This document shows positions 9,370 through 21,019 of a stretch of 64,000 nucleotides of DNA, piece by piece. This DNA is from Trissonchulus latispiculum (taxonomy: Eukaryota; Nematoda; Enoplea; Enoplida; Ironidae): positions 62,001 to 126,000 of the forward strand of contig JASAND010028335.1 of NCBI GenBank assembly GCA_030248195.1, read 5' to 3'. A program made the translations under genes and the position numbers. The notes under the pieces were generated by a model. It did not search any database, was not told where the DNA came from, and saw only the letters and a list, made by a program, of their open reading frames with translations. Each line of letters begins with the position of its first letter. The stretch's first letter is position 1.

Positions 9370-9514
9370 CTCAATATAGCACCAGACTGCTGCGAGCCAG
9401 GTGGCAGCGGCTGACCATCTGTTCGACTCCAGGTGATTTGCATTCCAGGCACATAGAAAACAGGACACTTCAGTTCTGCATCGGCTCCACGACTAAACGG
9501 CAACTGAATGGCTT
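9370..9514 (-). CDS. Ig-gene exon 22: first half of Ig13
   Basis: Reads AIQLPFSRGADAELKCPVF (first cysteine), then MQITWSRTDGQPLPPGS. The W-x-R-x-DGQPLPPG signature is typical of perlecan/UNC-52 Ig domains. Acceptor TTTTAG, donor GAG|GTCC. Joins exons 21 and 23 in frame. Confidence 0.9.
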
Positions 9515-11289
9515 CTAAAATATTTGAACAACAAAAATGAGACTGGTTGTTCCTCAAAAACCAGACGCGTTAAAAGGTTTGCGATAAATTTCAATCAATT
9601 CGAGACTAATATTACGTATTTGATCTTTAGGCGAATTAAAAATACCATTACACCATGCAACTACAAAGTAATCTACTGGATCGACGGAACACAAACGTTT
9701 ATACACCTGCTATTCCCTCCAATCCTCAAAAAGAGCGCTTTCTTCCCCAAACCATAATTGTTCTCAAATCATTGTCATATCCATATGCCTAAGATTTTCA
9801 ATCTCAGCAGTATGCTTACCTGACACATCATGCGTCAAGAAGGCTTTCGAGTCAGACAGCAAGCGTGAAATCTCATGCTTTCTCTATGATTGTAAACAGC
9901 AATTTTCTCAGGTGTCACTAAAAGTTTGTTATACAAGCATTTCAGTTCGGTTGAGTAGAAATCAGCGGTGCTATTCATGCCAAAGAGCGAAAGTATCCAC
10001 GATTTTAATGGACAAGCAAATGTTAAAGAAAAGTGTACAATCGTGCAGATTTTGCAAAAAGTGAAGAAAAACGATTCCAAAAGAGCACAGATAAAGAGTT
10101 AGTGATAAATTTGACAATTAGCGACTGGGGTATATCTAGGGACCATTTCTTAGGGGTGCCTTCTTTCCACCCAAAATTGCAAGGGACAAGAAGTTGGGGG
10201 GGGGTCGAAATCTTATTAAAAATTTGATCAAAATTGCGCTACTTCTCAAGCATACAATGTACACGCTGGTTTTATCGCAAAATAGCAGATTTGTGATCAA
10301 CAAGGCAAAAATAAAGGACCTTCTTGAGTTAAACGAGTTAAACTTTGCCGGAAAATTTGAAAATTTGGTCTTCTGACGGAATTTTGTAGGGTTCAATTTG
10401 GTACCAGATGTTGGTGGGTGACTTCTGGGGGGAACGAATTTTGGATAGAGGCCCACTAGAATAATCACAGAGCAATAATGCAAGAATTATTTTTGAACAC
10501 AAAACTTTAGACTAAAGCTTAAAAACAGTTATGAGGCACTTTGCACCGCACTCAATTAGACAGATTACATATTCCGGAAATGAGCTAGTATCCTGCTTTC
10601 ACCTTTCAAATTTAGCCCACACAAACCAGTTTTGGACACCTTGGAAACAAAGAAACACCATATCTGTTTTATTTGGTTTCCGGTTACTAAAGCAAAAAAC
10701 AAGATTTGGTTTACCAGAAGGATACTACTCAGAAACTTATCCTTCCATTAGTGTGTTAGTCCTTGCCCGAAAACATGTTTTGAGACTGTTTTATTTATAT
10801 TGGGTTCATAGCCAGCCGGCCAGTAGCATCATAAAGTCTAGTTTTTATGCAAATAGAGGCAAATCGACGATCAGCCTGACATCCGGGGAGGGTTCTGGAC
10901 GAGAACCTGATATAATAGAATTGTCGAAATGTTTTGGGGCACAGACTAATATAATAAAGCTAGTTTTCCTCAGTATTTTCCTTCCGACAATAAAACAATT
11001 TTTCGAGATAGTATTTGAGAACCGTATATAGGCTGGACATGATGGTTCCAGTGGATTGTTCTGTTTCCAAAAATGTATAATTTGTCTTTGCTAAATTCAA
11101 AAAGGAAACCAGGAAAGTAAGTAGCTAATATTTTAGATACAATTTCTTGTAAGGATTTTAGTACATTTAGTACAGCACACAGCTTGTAGCTCAAAGTTAA
11201 CGGATTATGCCCTCTAAATAATACATGCTCTCTCTAACTAAAGTATGTACATAGCTAACTATTTCCCCCACTTCCAAACGTTGTCTCAC
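9515..11289. other. 1.8-kb intron with transposon remnants
   Basis: No exon found. A patch at about 10130-10470 with runs of G and T-rich sequence looks like a decayed mobile element. Short open frames here show no protein-like composition. Confidence 0.4.
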
Positions 11290-11481
11290 CAGTGCTTTGC
11301 ACAACTACAGTGATAATTTTCTCATCCACTTGTGTTCCATCCTCATAACCGATACATTTGTAGATTCCCGAGTCCTCCAGAATGGCCTCGCTAATGAGCA
11401 AATTGCCGCCCCTAATATTTCCTCGAGGATTTTCCAAGCGTCCATCTCTTTCAACAAACCATCTCAGCTGAACACGATGCG
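11290..11481 (-). CDS. Ig-gene exon 21: Ig12, C-terminal part
   Basis: Reads HRVQLRWFVERDGRLENP, then LLISEAILEDSGIYKCIG with the second cysteine, then VDEKIITVVVQST. The core Trp and the D-S-G-x-Y-x-C motif are clear, but the first beta strands and first cysteine are not encoded here or in exon 20. Either a small exon between 11482 and 11888 was missed or this domain is truncated. Phase 1 at both ends, donor GTGAGA. Confidence 0.85.
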
Positions 11482-11888
11482 CTATAATAGAGTGAAAATA
11501 GTGGAGAAACAGAGTGAAAGAAACAGGCGAAAGGGTTGAACATGGGAAACAATGATTCACTAGAAGATTGAACCGCAAGTTTGACTCTAATCTGCTAGGT
11601 ACAGTTGTTTGATTTTATCGTAATTAGTAAAAATCTTGATATGCATTCCATTCCACAGTAGGTTAAAAGATAAATTTACATGCACGATAAAACCAAACAA
11701 CTGTCCGTTGGATCACTGGCTTGATGAGACGTATTAGTTCAATCCTCCAGTACGAATCAAAAGAGAGACGAAGAAGAGAAAGTACATAGAAAACGAGGAG
11801 TAGGAATTCGAGAGGTGAAAAGGAAGGAAGGAAGAAAGGAAAGGCGGGTGCAGTAGCATTCCTTGGAAGGGTGCTGGCCGGCTCTAAC

Positions 11889-12140
11889 CTCTGGCAGCTC
11901 CACTGGACACCACAACACCAACCGTTTGCTGGGCCAAGACAATGTCCGGTTGTTGTATCGGTCGAAGGACACACTTATATACGGCGCCTTCCTCGTAGCC
12001 CGCACCGTACAGACGCAAAACTGACCCTCCGTTGTAACCTCGTATGGGGTGTTGACGTCCGTGTCGAAGAACGTACCAGTACAGCTCCAACGGCGGGTCT
12101 TCCCAGTTGCGTGGATCCGTAGTCAATTGACGGGTCACAG
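11889..12140 (-). CDS. Ig-gene exon 20: second part of Ig11
   Basis: Continues exon 19 in frame: LELYWYVLRHGRQHPIRG, then GSVLRLYGAGYEEGAVYKCV with the second cysteine, then the G strand IVLAQQTVGVVVSS. The strand C Trp is replaced within LYWYV. Phase 1 on both sides; donor AGAG|GTTAGA. Confidence 0.9.
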
Positions 12141-12416
12141 CTGAAACTCCTAACTACTCTCCCAAAAAAGAACATATATTTAGTTAAAGTTTATTGAGTC
12201 TTTGAGAAATCTAAGGACAACTAAACCATTAAATAATTAAAGGGAAATTAACGATAACACAGGACTAACATCTAATTTAGAAACACAGTGACACAAGTAT
12301 AGAAACTAGAAAAATAGTCCGATTTTCAGTGTTTATAACAGCTACGATTATATAATTATGAGAATAATTCAAGATTAATTTGAGACAAAAATAAAGCATA
12401 CACGTATGAAGCTTAC

Positions 12417-12509
12417 ACTCGGAAGAACAACTCAGCTCAATGGATTCGCCAAGACGGACCAGCTTCACGCCAGCGCCTTCGATTACCACAACATGAGCAC
12501 TTGGACCAA
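12417..12509 (-). CDS. Ig-gene exon 19: start of Ig11
   Basis: Reads GPSAHVVVIEGAGVKLVRLG, then ESIELSCSSE with the first cysteine, followed by the strong donor GTAAGC. Acceptor CTTTCAG. Both boundaries are phase 1 and join exon 18 and exon 20 without frame change. Confidence 0.88.
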
Positions 12510-15232
12510 CTGAAAGGATAATGTTACTAATAATTGACAATGAATTATTATAAATTATTTAATCCGCACCTTTGACTGCGAGCCTACTGAACCTTTATGA
12601 AAACCAAAACAGACAGAACAAAATACAAATTAAAACAAAAAATAACATGCAACATGCTAAATTAAAAGTAGAAGGACAAGACGAATATAAATGTCATGCA
12701 GTGCTTTTCTTTTTAGTTATGTAAATAAACTAAATCAGAGAGAAAAATTTTCCGCTGAAAAACGAACACCGTTGAGTGCTCAAGTAGGTTCAAATCCGAC
12801 TTGAGCCTTTGCTTAGTATTAGCAAGAGTACATAATAATAAGAGTATGCCACTAGGCAAGCTCTATGTTATCAGAGCAAAAACTATGCTCTGCTCGCTAA
12901 CGGCCCACCCCCCCCCCGCAAATTAGACCCTTCACTTCAAAGAATTTTGTGCGCTATGTTTGTGTTCTAAAGCTCAAAGCAGGCACAAAATTCGCGCACG
13001 CACTGCTTGTGTGTTTGAGCTTAAGCACATAAACATAGAGCGAGTGAGCGTACCCCCGTTTTGACTAGGTACTGATTTTCGGGAGGGGGGTCACTAGGGT
13101 CTGATTTGCGGGGGGGGGGGTGGGCCGTTAGCGTGCAGAGCATAGTTTTTGCTCTGATAACATAGAGCTTGCCTAGTGGCATACTCTTAGTATTATGTAC
13201 TCTTGGTATTAGAAATAATATACAAACGTTGGTAAACCTCAATGTGAAGAAATTTTTAGCATTGTTTACACATCTACACTGAACAACTCCTGCACTCCTG
13301 CACTCATACTCCACATTTCAAGGTTCCTCCACTGCGTGAGAATGAATCAGTGAATGCAAGCAAAAGTGTGCTATAAAGTGTGCATATCGACATTATGCAG
13401 CACGAAGAGTAACTCTACCTGACATGAAAACCTGAAGTTTGTGGAATCAATGACTGAATAAGGCAAAATAGTTAATTTGGTACCAGCAAACAAAGCCACC
13501 ACCTCGAGAAATGAAAGAGACAAGCTAGATAGAAAGCAATAGTTTATTTCCAAAGGCACATGAAACAGTATTTGAAATTGATACAGCAGCATTGAAGCCA
13601 GAGAGCACCGTGAAAATTGCTACAAATAATACGACAGCTACTTTGCTACATATTCACACTAAATTTATAAAAGGACGAGAACAAAAACAAACCACAGTAT
13701 ATTTGAATTAGCTAAATAATGCTATGAATATTTTATGTACATATCTTTAAATTTTACGGCCAGTTCAATGGAATGAATCACATTAGATATTTGAGTTTAG
13801 AACAACGTATTTAAGAAATTTACTTTCGCGCATTTTCACTTTTTGCCATCAGCGCATCGAGAATAAATTTTAGTGTACACTAAAATATTTTCTATGTATC
13901 AGTAAGTCAGTCATTAAAAGGGAATTACAAAGAAATCACATCGTCTGTTTAATTCAAACGGTTCAATACAACCACATATTATAACAGTTAGAGGTGCATC
14001 GGACCCGGTTGAGCCAGGAACACCTTGACCCCGGCCATTGAAATCGGGAAGTTGGATGTAAAGAAAAGGTCAATAATAGGTTTGTTACTTCTGCTGTCAC
14101 TCCTGGTTCTGGCTCTACGACTGCGTAGTGTATCCAGGTATGAGCACCAGCATTCGATGTCCCCGTAGCAGAGATGGAGATATTCTCTAAAGGTCAATTT
14201 CAACGATGGAGGGCGGAACCATGCCCCGATGCATCCCTAATAACAACAGTACCAAAATCGACTGCATAAAAATACAAATAGAACATGAACAGCCAAGCAA
14301 GGAGGCAGAGATGAACAGATACAGCCAAAGGAAACAACACAACACAGCTTGCACAAAATATTACTACTGGTTGAAATTTTTCTAAACATATTTTATATTC
14401 AATAATGGAATATACATCTTCTAATCTCTTAGTATCAAGGAATAGACAAAGAAACTCTGATGACAAGAGCTCTGATGAAAAAGATTTTAGTACAGCGGTA
14501 GCAGTATATATCATATGCAACTTCTAATCATCCAAAACATCAAAATGAATAATATTATTAGCATTCTATAGCTTATACAAAGAAAAAAGTGACATACTCA
14601 GCTCTGTCTTAATTCGACTTTCTAGACTTCTATGACACTGTTCACTACTTTAAAGCAGTCGCTAGAATTTAATATAAAACTTATTAAAGTATAACTGTTA
14701 AAATATCCTTCCTCTCCAGGAATTCGAATAGTGCAATCAGTTCATACAATCAATTCAGATTTGAAGAATTGCTCTTACAACCTCTGACTCTTTCTATATT
14801 TGCTCTTGATTCTTTTCAACTGAACCTCAGCGTTTATACATATAAACATATATGAGCAGATAATTAGGCAGTAGCACCAAAAGGACAGTATGGCAGCATT
14901 AAATAAGAAATGTATTGAAACAATTACAACTACGCTAACTAATCAAACTGCACAAATTGAACAACAAAAACCTGTAATACTGAAAGGTATAGACTACTAC
15001 AATACAATGTCACAAGAAATAGTACATGTCAGTTATTAAACTCCGTTGTTATTCGAATCTAGGATTGCTAAGATTACACCTTTGCGAGAAACGATACAGC
15101 TTAAAAGAACATCATACTAAATTTAGTCACAAAACTTTCAAATGGAACGTTCATTTACTGATTACAAGACTTGACCGATGAAGCTATAATTAGATGGCTA
15201 GAAAGGCAGAACTTAAACGAATCCCAAATCAC
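12510..15232. other. 2.7-kb intron
   Basis: Holds the palindromic element at 12814-13211. An open stretch on the minus strand at about 14203-13988 with possible splice acceptors has no Ig features and is not supported as an exon. The rest is AT-rich with nothing recognisable. Confidence 0.4.
12814..13211. mobile_element. Palindromic MITE (~400 bp)
   Basis: Inverted arms of about 98 bp (12814-12911 and 13112-13211) share AGAGTATGCCACTAGGCAAG and poly-C/poly-G tips. The loop contains a second smaller inverted repeat around CTCTATGTTTGTG. Another copy of the outer end begins near 63885 and runs off the window. Confidence 0.8.
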
Positions 15233-15319
15233 CAACAATTCTTATGGATTTTTCAGCAGAATGAATACCATTGGAAGCTTGACAAATGTATTCACCTGCA
15301 TCCTCTGGAGTCATTTTAT
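15233..15319 (-). CDS. Ig-gene exon 18: end of Ig10
   Basis: Reads KMTPEDAGEYICQASNGIH, then SAEKSIRIV: strands E-G with the second cysteine. The first Asp codon is completed across the intron from exon 17 (G|AT). Phase 1 on both sides. The only Ig domain in the row split at this late position. Confidence 0.92.
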
Positions 15320-15942
15320 CTAAAATCAAACTCATCAATTTAAATTAGTAACATTAAAAATTTGGCTTCAATTACAAAGAGCAGAGGAAAAGACGACAGT
15401 GCTAGCTGATCTTCATTTTCGAAATTCAATTATGGGCTGGGAAAATTTAATCCCACCTACTTGGTTTACTGTAGGCGAAAAAAAGGGGGGGGGAGGCGGG
15501 GAAAGTGGGGGGGATAAAGTGAGGGGTGGAAGCACCCTTCCACTAGCGGCGGGGGAAGTCAAAAGTGGGGGAACCTACAGTGGTCTAGAATTACCAAAAA
15601 TGCAGTAATATTTGTATGTTTTCTGCAAATACTGTAAATGTGCTCAAAAATCAGTTTTAGCGCAAAACCAACGATTTCGACGAAAACATTCGGGCAAAGC
15701 AAGAAAACTTCTGACATTTTTACCAAAAATCCTTAAAATTTGGTAAGTTTCCGGGGACATCAGGGTAAATGGAGGTTAAGCCCGAAACATAGGATGGGAG
15801 AAGCTCGAGTGGGGATAAGCTAAATTACCTAAACCCAGACGTATATTCCATGGTTAGAAATGCAGAAGAATTTATCATAATTTTAATTATTAACTAAATT
15901 TTACAACAAAAATGCTGTCTAGTTCGGCCCCATATATCCTAC
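15320..15942. other. Intron with G-rich mobile-element-like patch
   Basis: The segment about 15470-15600 contains long runs of G (AAAAAAAGGGGGGGGG, AGTGGGGG) like those in the G-rich elements at 24570 and 43313. No defined ends were found. Confidence 0.35.
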
Positions 15943-16137
15943 CAATTCTCAATATTCCTTCATGAGTTTCTACAGGAGTGAATCCGGCCGGCAGGTCACC
16001 CCGACGAGGGCCAACGTCCCGAACCCATGTGATATCAGGCTCAGGACTTCCCTCTGCAATACATTCCAGCTGAAGAGGGTCACCTTCATGGACTTGATAA
16101 ACAGGAACTTCAGGGATAATGATTACAGTGATACCAT
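15943..16137 (-). CDS. Ig-gene exon 17: main part of Ig10
   Basis: Reads GITVIIIPEVPVYQVHEGD, then LQLECIAEGSPEPDITWVRD with the first cysteine and core Trp, then LPAGFTPVETHEGILRI. A canonical I-set domain ending the cysteine-less block. Acceptor TTTCAG, donor ATTG|GTAGGA. Confidence 0.93.
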
Positions 16138-16309
16138 CTGAAACAAATTAAGCTTATATTGTAAAAAAATAATTCCACCAAATTTTAGCAAAGACAGTTT
16201 ACTGAAAAATTCATAGACTATTTGTCCTTAAAAACAACTCCGACAAATGACAAAATTTCCAAATAAAAACAAAAGTACCAAGAAAATAAGTACAGAAGCT
16301 ATGACATAC

Positions 16310-16427
16310 CAGTAGTAACCTGAGCAGGAGCGGAAGCCGTCCCAGCTTCATTGGTTGCGGTTGCAATATATTCACCGCCCTGATTGGGGCTGTAGTCAAC
16401 GAATTTCAATACACCGTTGCCCAAATC
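16310..16427 (-). CDS. Ig-gene exon 16: second half of Ig9, no cysteine
   Basis: One of six exons of exactly 118 nt. Reads DLGNGVLKFVDYSPNQGGEY, then IATATNEAGTA. The position after G-x-Y where the second Ig cysteine belongs is Ala/Thr. Starts in phase 0, ends in phase 1 before GTATGT. Confidence 0.93.
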
Positions 16428-16698
16428 CTAAACACAAGTTAATGCATATAATTTCTAATTCTAGCCAAAACCAAACGGAGCAACTGACACTGAAAACATT
16501 AGGAAAACATATTGGATAGAGCTGGAACTCACATGACTCGCCTAGTCTTAACTAAGCACTGGAAGTGGGTGTACAGAAAAATAAGTGGCTTACAGAAATT
16601 TATTTTTAAGTTTAAAAATTCCTTTAAGCGGACTGAAGTTATAATAAGAATGGCCATGTCATCATAATATAAAAATTTAATTAGCATAATCTGGTAAC

Positions 16699-16856
16699 CT
16701 GAACATCAGGATCTAGCGGTTGACCGTCCGCTCGTTCCCATTTAATCTCAGGATCAGGAACTCCAGTAGCTGTTGCAATAATGTCAAAGGAGTCACCAGG
16801 AACCGCTTTCTTATGCTCTGGGTTAACTGCAATTTCTGGTAGCTCATAGCCAAAGT
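16699..16856 (-). CDS. Ig-gene exon 15: first half of Ig9, no cysteine
   Basis: Reads LPEIAVNPEHKKAVPGDS, then FDIIATATGVPDPEIKWERA, then DGQPLDPDVQ. The usual F-x-C pattern is F-D-I-I-A, so the first cysteine is absent while core Trp and DGQPL remain. Phase 1 start, phase 0 end (CAG|GTTACC). Confidence 0.93.
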
Positions 16857-17001
16857 CTAAAACAGTCAAATCTGCCTACGTTTTAAGGCACATAGGAAAT
16901 ATCAATCACGTGCGGGAAGAGGCTATTCAGAGATTACCAAAATTTATGATACACTACAGTGCGCTGACACTACAGTGGATAAGTACGTACTACAAAAATA
17001 C

Positions 17002-17119
17002 CTGTTTCAACATCGGCCACAGCGAATGCAGATCCCGCAGGATTCGTTGCAGTAGCTCTGTATTCTCCTTCCTCTTCTGGACTGTAGGACCCAAAGTCCA
17101 ACATACCATTTCCATGATC
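17002..17119 (-). CDS. Ig-gene exon 14: second half of Ig8, no cysteine
   Basis: 118 nt. Reads DHGNGMLDFGSYSPEEEGEY, then RATATNPAGSAFAVADVET. Same cysteine loss as in its neighbours. Acceptor TTAAG, donor ACAG|GTATTT. Confidence 0.93.
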
Positions 17120-17774
17120 CTTAATAATTTACAGTTCCAAGACTATAGCACTAAATGTACTATTGGAGAAAACTACAGCCAGAATGTACGGTTAATATCA
17201 TACATTAACATAGGATCGGGTCCTGGGCGGAGCTTGTCCCAAGAAAATTTTGAGGGGGCTTGTACCTTGAACTGACATTTTCAAGGGGGCTTGTACCTTA
17301 AGAATAAATTAACTAATTTGTCGCAAAATTAACGCTAATTTTATTACAATTTGCAATTTCCTTCAAAATCTGCAACAAAATATTCAATTTTTAGAATGTC
17401 AAAATTTTGGACGATTTTTACGAAAAATTAAAAATTTTAGGTAAAAATTCAGGCGAAGCTGGAAATTATTTAGAACTTTGGTAACAAATTTTTTCAAGCC
17501 ATTTTTGGTTAACCCTTGGCCATGTTTGCGCTACCCCTGGTCCCAGACGGCGGTAGGGCGTACACTTGTCCTGGCTGGCTGGGGAGGTTTGGACTCTCTC
17601 CCAGACCCCCCGCGTTAACCTATGGTTAATATAGTGACTTGATTTCTTTAAATTATTTTCTGATTTTCAGCTACAGATTCTAAAAGGATTGTCGTATCTA
17701 AGGAATATTTCATGCAATTACAACTTTATTTGAGTTATCCCATATATTCCAGACTTTTCATTTTCTAAACTTAC
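17120..17774. other. Intron, possible decayed element
   Basis: Includes a GC-rich stretch with repeated GGGGGCTTGTACCTT (about 17250-17300) and CCCCTGGTCCCAGACGG (about 17535). No target duplication or inverted ends could be fixed. Confidence 0.35.
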
Positions 17775-17935
17775 AAACACCATGTGTCCCAGAGGCTTGC
17801 CATCAGCTCTCTCCCATTTGATAGAGGGTGGAGGACTTCCCTTGGTGGCGGTGGCAGTGATCTGGAAACGTTCACCCGGTTTGGCTCGTTTATGCTCAGG
17901 ATCCACCACCAATTCTGGAGGCTCCTTTGGTCCTT
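17775..17935 (-). CDS. Ig-gene exon 13: first half of Ig8, no cysteine
   Basis: Reads PPELVVDPEHKRAKPGERFQ, then ITATATKGSPPPSIKWERAD, then GKPLGHMVF. Trp present, first cysteine replaced within RFQITA. Strong donor GTAAGT, acceptor TTTTAG. Confidence 0.94.
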
Positions 17936-18082
17936 CTAAAACAAACAAACAAAATCATATTTAATGTCATCGGACAACAAAAATACACACAATACAAACA
18001 CATCCAAAAACTTTTATACGAGGGGATACGTCAGATAGTTTGCTGTCAAACACAAAATTTATTAAATGATCAACTGGCATAC

Positions 18083-18200
18083 CAGTAGTTACGGTAGATC
18101 GTCCCTCCGCTTGCCCCACATCGTTGGTTGCTGTGGCCACATATTCTCCAGCTTGGTCTGGCTCATAGTCATCAAACTCAAGTATACCGTTTCCTTTGTC
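18083..18200 (-). CDS. Ig-gene exon 12: second half of Ig7, no cysteine
   Basis: 118 nt. Reads DKGNGILEFDDYEPDQAGEY, then VATATNDVGQAEGRSTVTT. Phase 0 to phase 1, donor GTATGC. Confidence 0.93.
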
Positions 18201-18544
18201 CTAAAATTATACACATAGAACGAGAGTATACTTATTTAAGTAACTAAAAATAATAAATTGATAGTTAAAATTAACATTAATATTCCTGATGCAGCGACAA
18301 TAATTAAACTGATATCTTGGTGCTACGTCTCTGGAAATCAGCACAAAGATTTCGGCTAAACTAGGTAGGCAGGTAAGCTATGTATGACCTGCTGATTTGG
18401 CGTTTGAGAGAAGTGATCAAGGAGAACAGAAAATGTTCTTTGCTTATCCACTTTCCCCGCTTAGTTAAAAACTAGTCAAGTTTACAAAAATGCAGAACCC
18501 AGCTGGATGCAAATAATAACAAAGCTAATGTCAAATTATAATAC

Positions 18545-18814
18545 TTCAACTCCCGGATGAATTGGCTGTCCGTCAGCCCTTCTCCAGGTGATTTTGGGTG
18601 TTGGCTGTCCTGCAACCGGTTTGGCCACAATCTGGAATCGTTCCCCGGGTTCCGCAGCCTTCTGTGGTGGATCAACCTCCAGTTGCGGCGGTTCTCCAGT
18701 TTCAATTTTGGTGGTTCCTTGGCCAACACCAGCTGGATTTTCAGCCACAGCTGTATAGTCTCCAGCCTGATCAGGGTCATAGTTATCAAATTTCAAAACT
18801 CCATTGCCCAAATC
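18545..18814 (-). CDS. Ig-gene exon 11: fused exon, Ig6 end plus Ig7 start
   Basis: At 270 nt this is exactly a 118-nt second-half module (DLGNGVLKFDNYDPDQAGDY, TAVAENPAGVG) joined to a 152-nt first-half module (PPQLEVDPPQKAAEPGERFQ, IVAKPVAGQPTPKITWRRAD, GQPIHPGVE). The phase-1 intron found at this place between all the other cysteine-less domains is missing here, pointing to precise intron loss. No cysteines. Donor GAA|GTATTA. Confidence 0.93.
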
Positions 18815-19148
18815 CTAAAACAGTAAAAAGTCAAAATTACACAACACAAACAGGTTACAAAAGGCCTGTGTCTACACGCACACCCTCCAGTACCCGCTTC
18901 CAAAACCAAATTACCGCCATTAACCAACCAAACAAGATTGTCAATTAAGTAATGTAGGTTGCGGTTCAACATATATGTTCAATACTTGGAAGACCAGATG
19001 TTAGAAAGTACTTGTTTACTAGATCAACAAGGGTTTAAAGTCTTCGCAAAGCCCACTCCTCGTCAAATTTCTCGGACACGTTAAGCCAAATTGGATAATT
19101 AGTGACAAATAGATCCGCTGTTCAATTTAAACTTCCTACTAAACTTAC

Positions 19149-19294
19149 TGTAACACCAGGTGGTAACGGTTTGCCATCTGGTCCTTCCCAACGAATTGGA
19201 GTCCCATCCGGTGTCCGCGCTACGATCTCAAACTGTTCACCTGGTTGAGCCAATTTATAAGGCGGATCAATGCTAACAGTTGGTGTTTCAGCTT
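19149..19294 (-). CDS. Ig-gene exon 10: first half of Ig6, no cysteine
   Basis: Reads TPTVSIDPPYKLAQPGEQFE, then IVARTPDGTPIRWEGPDGKP, then LPPGVT before GTAAGT. Core Trp kept, cysteine absent. Shares the 146-nt length with exon 8. Confidence 0.93.
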
Positions 19295-19592
19295 CTGAAA
19301 TTTAAAACTGGTACAAAACTAGGAAATTAGTTTTCTCAAACACCTACTCACGAATAAACACGCCCGCCGCTGAATAATCCCTTATCAGACGTACAAAATC
19401 TACTATCTCCAGTTCCTTTGTTGACAATCCGCGGCACTTCATTTTTTAATTCCAGGCTTCACATGATCATCAACTTGCAACACCAGAAACAACGCAGCGC
19501 AGCAGCTCACGGTACAGATACCAACGAGGAGATCGTTGATGCAAATGTTTCGGATCAAAGATGTTGTTCTGATAAACTAATTTTGGACATAC

Positions 19593-19710
19593 TTGTCTGA
19601 ACAGTGGCAGGAGCTTCTCCAGTACCACCAGGACCAGACGCCACAGCTCGGTATTGACCAGCTTGATCTGGACGGTAATTTGGAAAGTTAAGAACTCCGT
19701 TGCCATAATC
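19593..19710 (-). CDS. Ig-gene exon 9: second half of Ig5, no cysteine
   Basis: 118 nt. Reads DYGNGVLNFPNYRPDQAGQY, then RAVASGPGGTGEAPATVQT. Nearly the same as exon 7, indicating a recent domain duplication. Donor ACAA|GTATGT. The non-LTR element is inserted in the intron just upstream. Confidence 0.93.
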
Positions 19711-19926
19711 CTGAAACAGTCACCACAAAAAAAACTTCAGTTTAATCAACAGAGTGTTTCGAGTCCCACCCACCTGCAGATACTACGCGTTTAAGCTTTG
19801 TAGAAAGTCCTGCAAAGCTACCTAAAAAATTTAAACAGTTTAAAAATAATTTAAAACTGCACTAAGTAATGATGTTTAAGTTTCGACGTCGTCGTCGTCT
19901 TCGGTGGTCGATCAGGATGGGCAATC

Positions 19927-20934
19927 CTATACTCGGTGGACTCCAAGGAGACCACTGCTACCCAAAAAGCGAAGAACAGGCTCAGGGTCGGTGCGGAGAC
20001 ATGATAGGTCTGGGGTCGGGCCTAGTTCGGCCAGACGTTGGTTGGTTAGTGCCGGGCAATGCAGTAACAAGTGATCAACAGTATCTGGGAGGCTTGAGTC
20101 ACAGCGGGTACAGTTGGGGGATGGGAACCTGGTAGGGTCAACAGTGTGCCGGTAAGAAGCCAGCAGCCACGATTTACCGCTGCGAAGCTGGCTGAGGAGG
20201 ACTCTGTCATGCCTCCCTAAGGAAGCTTCATACTGGGGAGAGACTGGCCCCAGCCTCCCATAGATAGCAAGGGCCCGAGGATGAGAGAGATGGTGGTGCC
20301 AGGATGAGGTAAAGTGCCTGCGGATTACTGCCTTAGCTGTGGAGAGGTCGACAGGGACATCAAACTGTGGTAGGGTAGCTGCAGTACCAGCCAGTTCATC
20401 TGCTTCTTCGTTGCCTGGCAGGCCCGCGTGTCCAGGCACCCACTGAACTGTGAGATTGAGATTTCTCAGCCTGTGAAGCAGGTTCCAGACGCTGGACAAT
20501 AGTTCGCTGAAGGAGCCACATACCAAAGCCCGGAGTAGTCGGACAACGGACTGCGAGTCAGTACAGATTCTGACTTTGCAGTTCTCAGGCAGTAGGTGGG
20601 AGGTGTCGGTAAGCCAGTGGAGTGCTGTGTGGACCGCCAACATTTCAGCGCGAAAGCTGGAGCAGAGTTATCCCGCGGGCTTGCAGATTTTAACCGGCTC
20701 CGTGCCGTCTGTGAAGGTTATCAGGGCTCCGCTTCCACCGTTTGTGACTCCGCCCTTGGCTGCACCATCAGTCCAGATGATAATATCCGCCGGGGGCAAT
20801 GCGGCAAGAGTTGCCAGGGCAACCTGCTTCCTGGCTTCCGGCGGATCCGACCTCCGGCATCTGGTCGTCAGTGTAGGGTATGCAGTCACGGGGGCGAAAC
20901 GGTGCTTTGGATGGATCAGATCAGATGATCTCAA
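19927..20934 (-). pseudogene. RNase H and C-terminal zinc finger of the LINE
   Basis: Two segments in one frame. The first contains IIIWTDGAAKGG (catalytic Asp, near 20760-20790). The second has the Glu of MLAVHTAL's neighbourhood, CTDSQSVVRLL (Asp, near 20545) and VPGHAGLPGNEEADELAG (His/Asp, near 20395-20440). After about 110 residues it ends in a C-x2-C...H-x4-C finger (CTRCDSS, HLLLHC near 20060-20115) typical of LINE C termini. The RNase H active-site residues look intact although the element as a whole is not. Confidence 0.88.
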
Positions 20935-21019
20935 TGGTTCTCTTCGGATATTCCCCAGACCGGCCTTCTCGGAGGAACCGGCCGCCGCCGTTCTCCAGGA
21001 AGTCTGGGATTTGAGAGAT

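Noticed and set aside
13988..14203. 71-residue minus-strand frame as an additional Ig-gene exon
   Set aside because: Exons 18 and 19 already join in frame, and this stretch has no Ig motif or stable splice pair.
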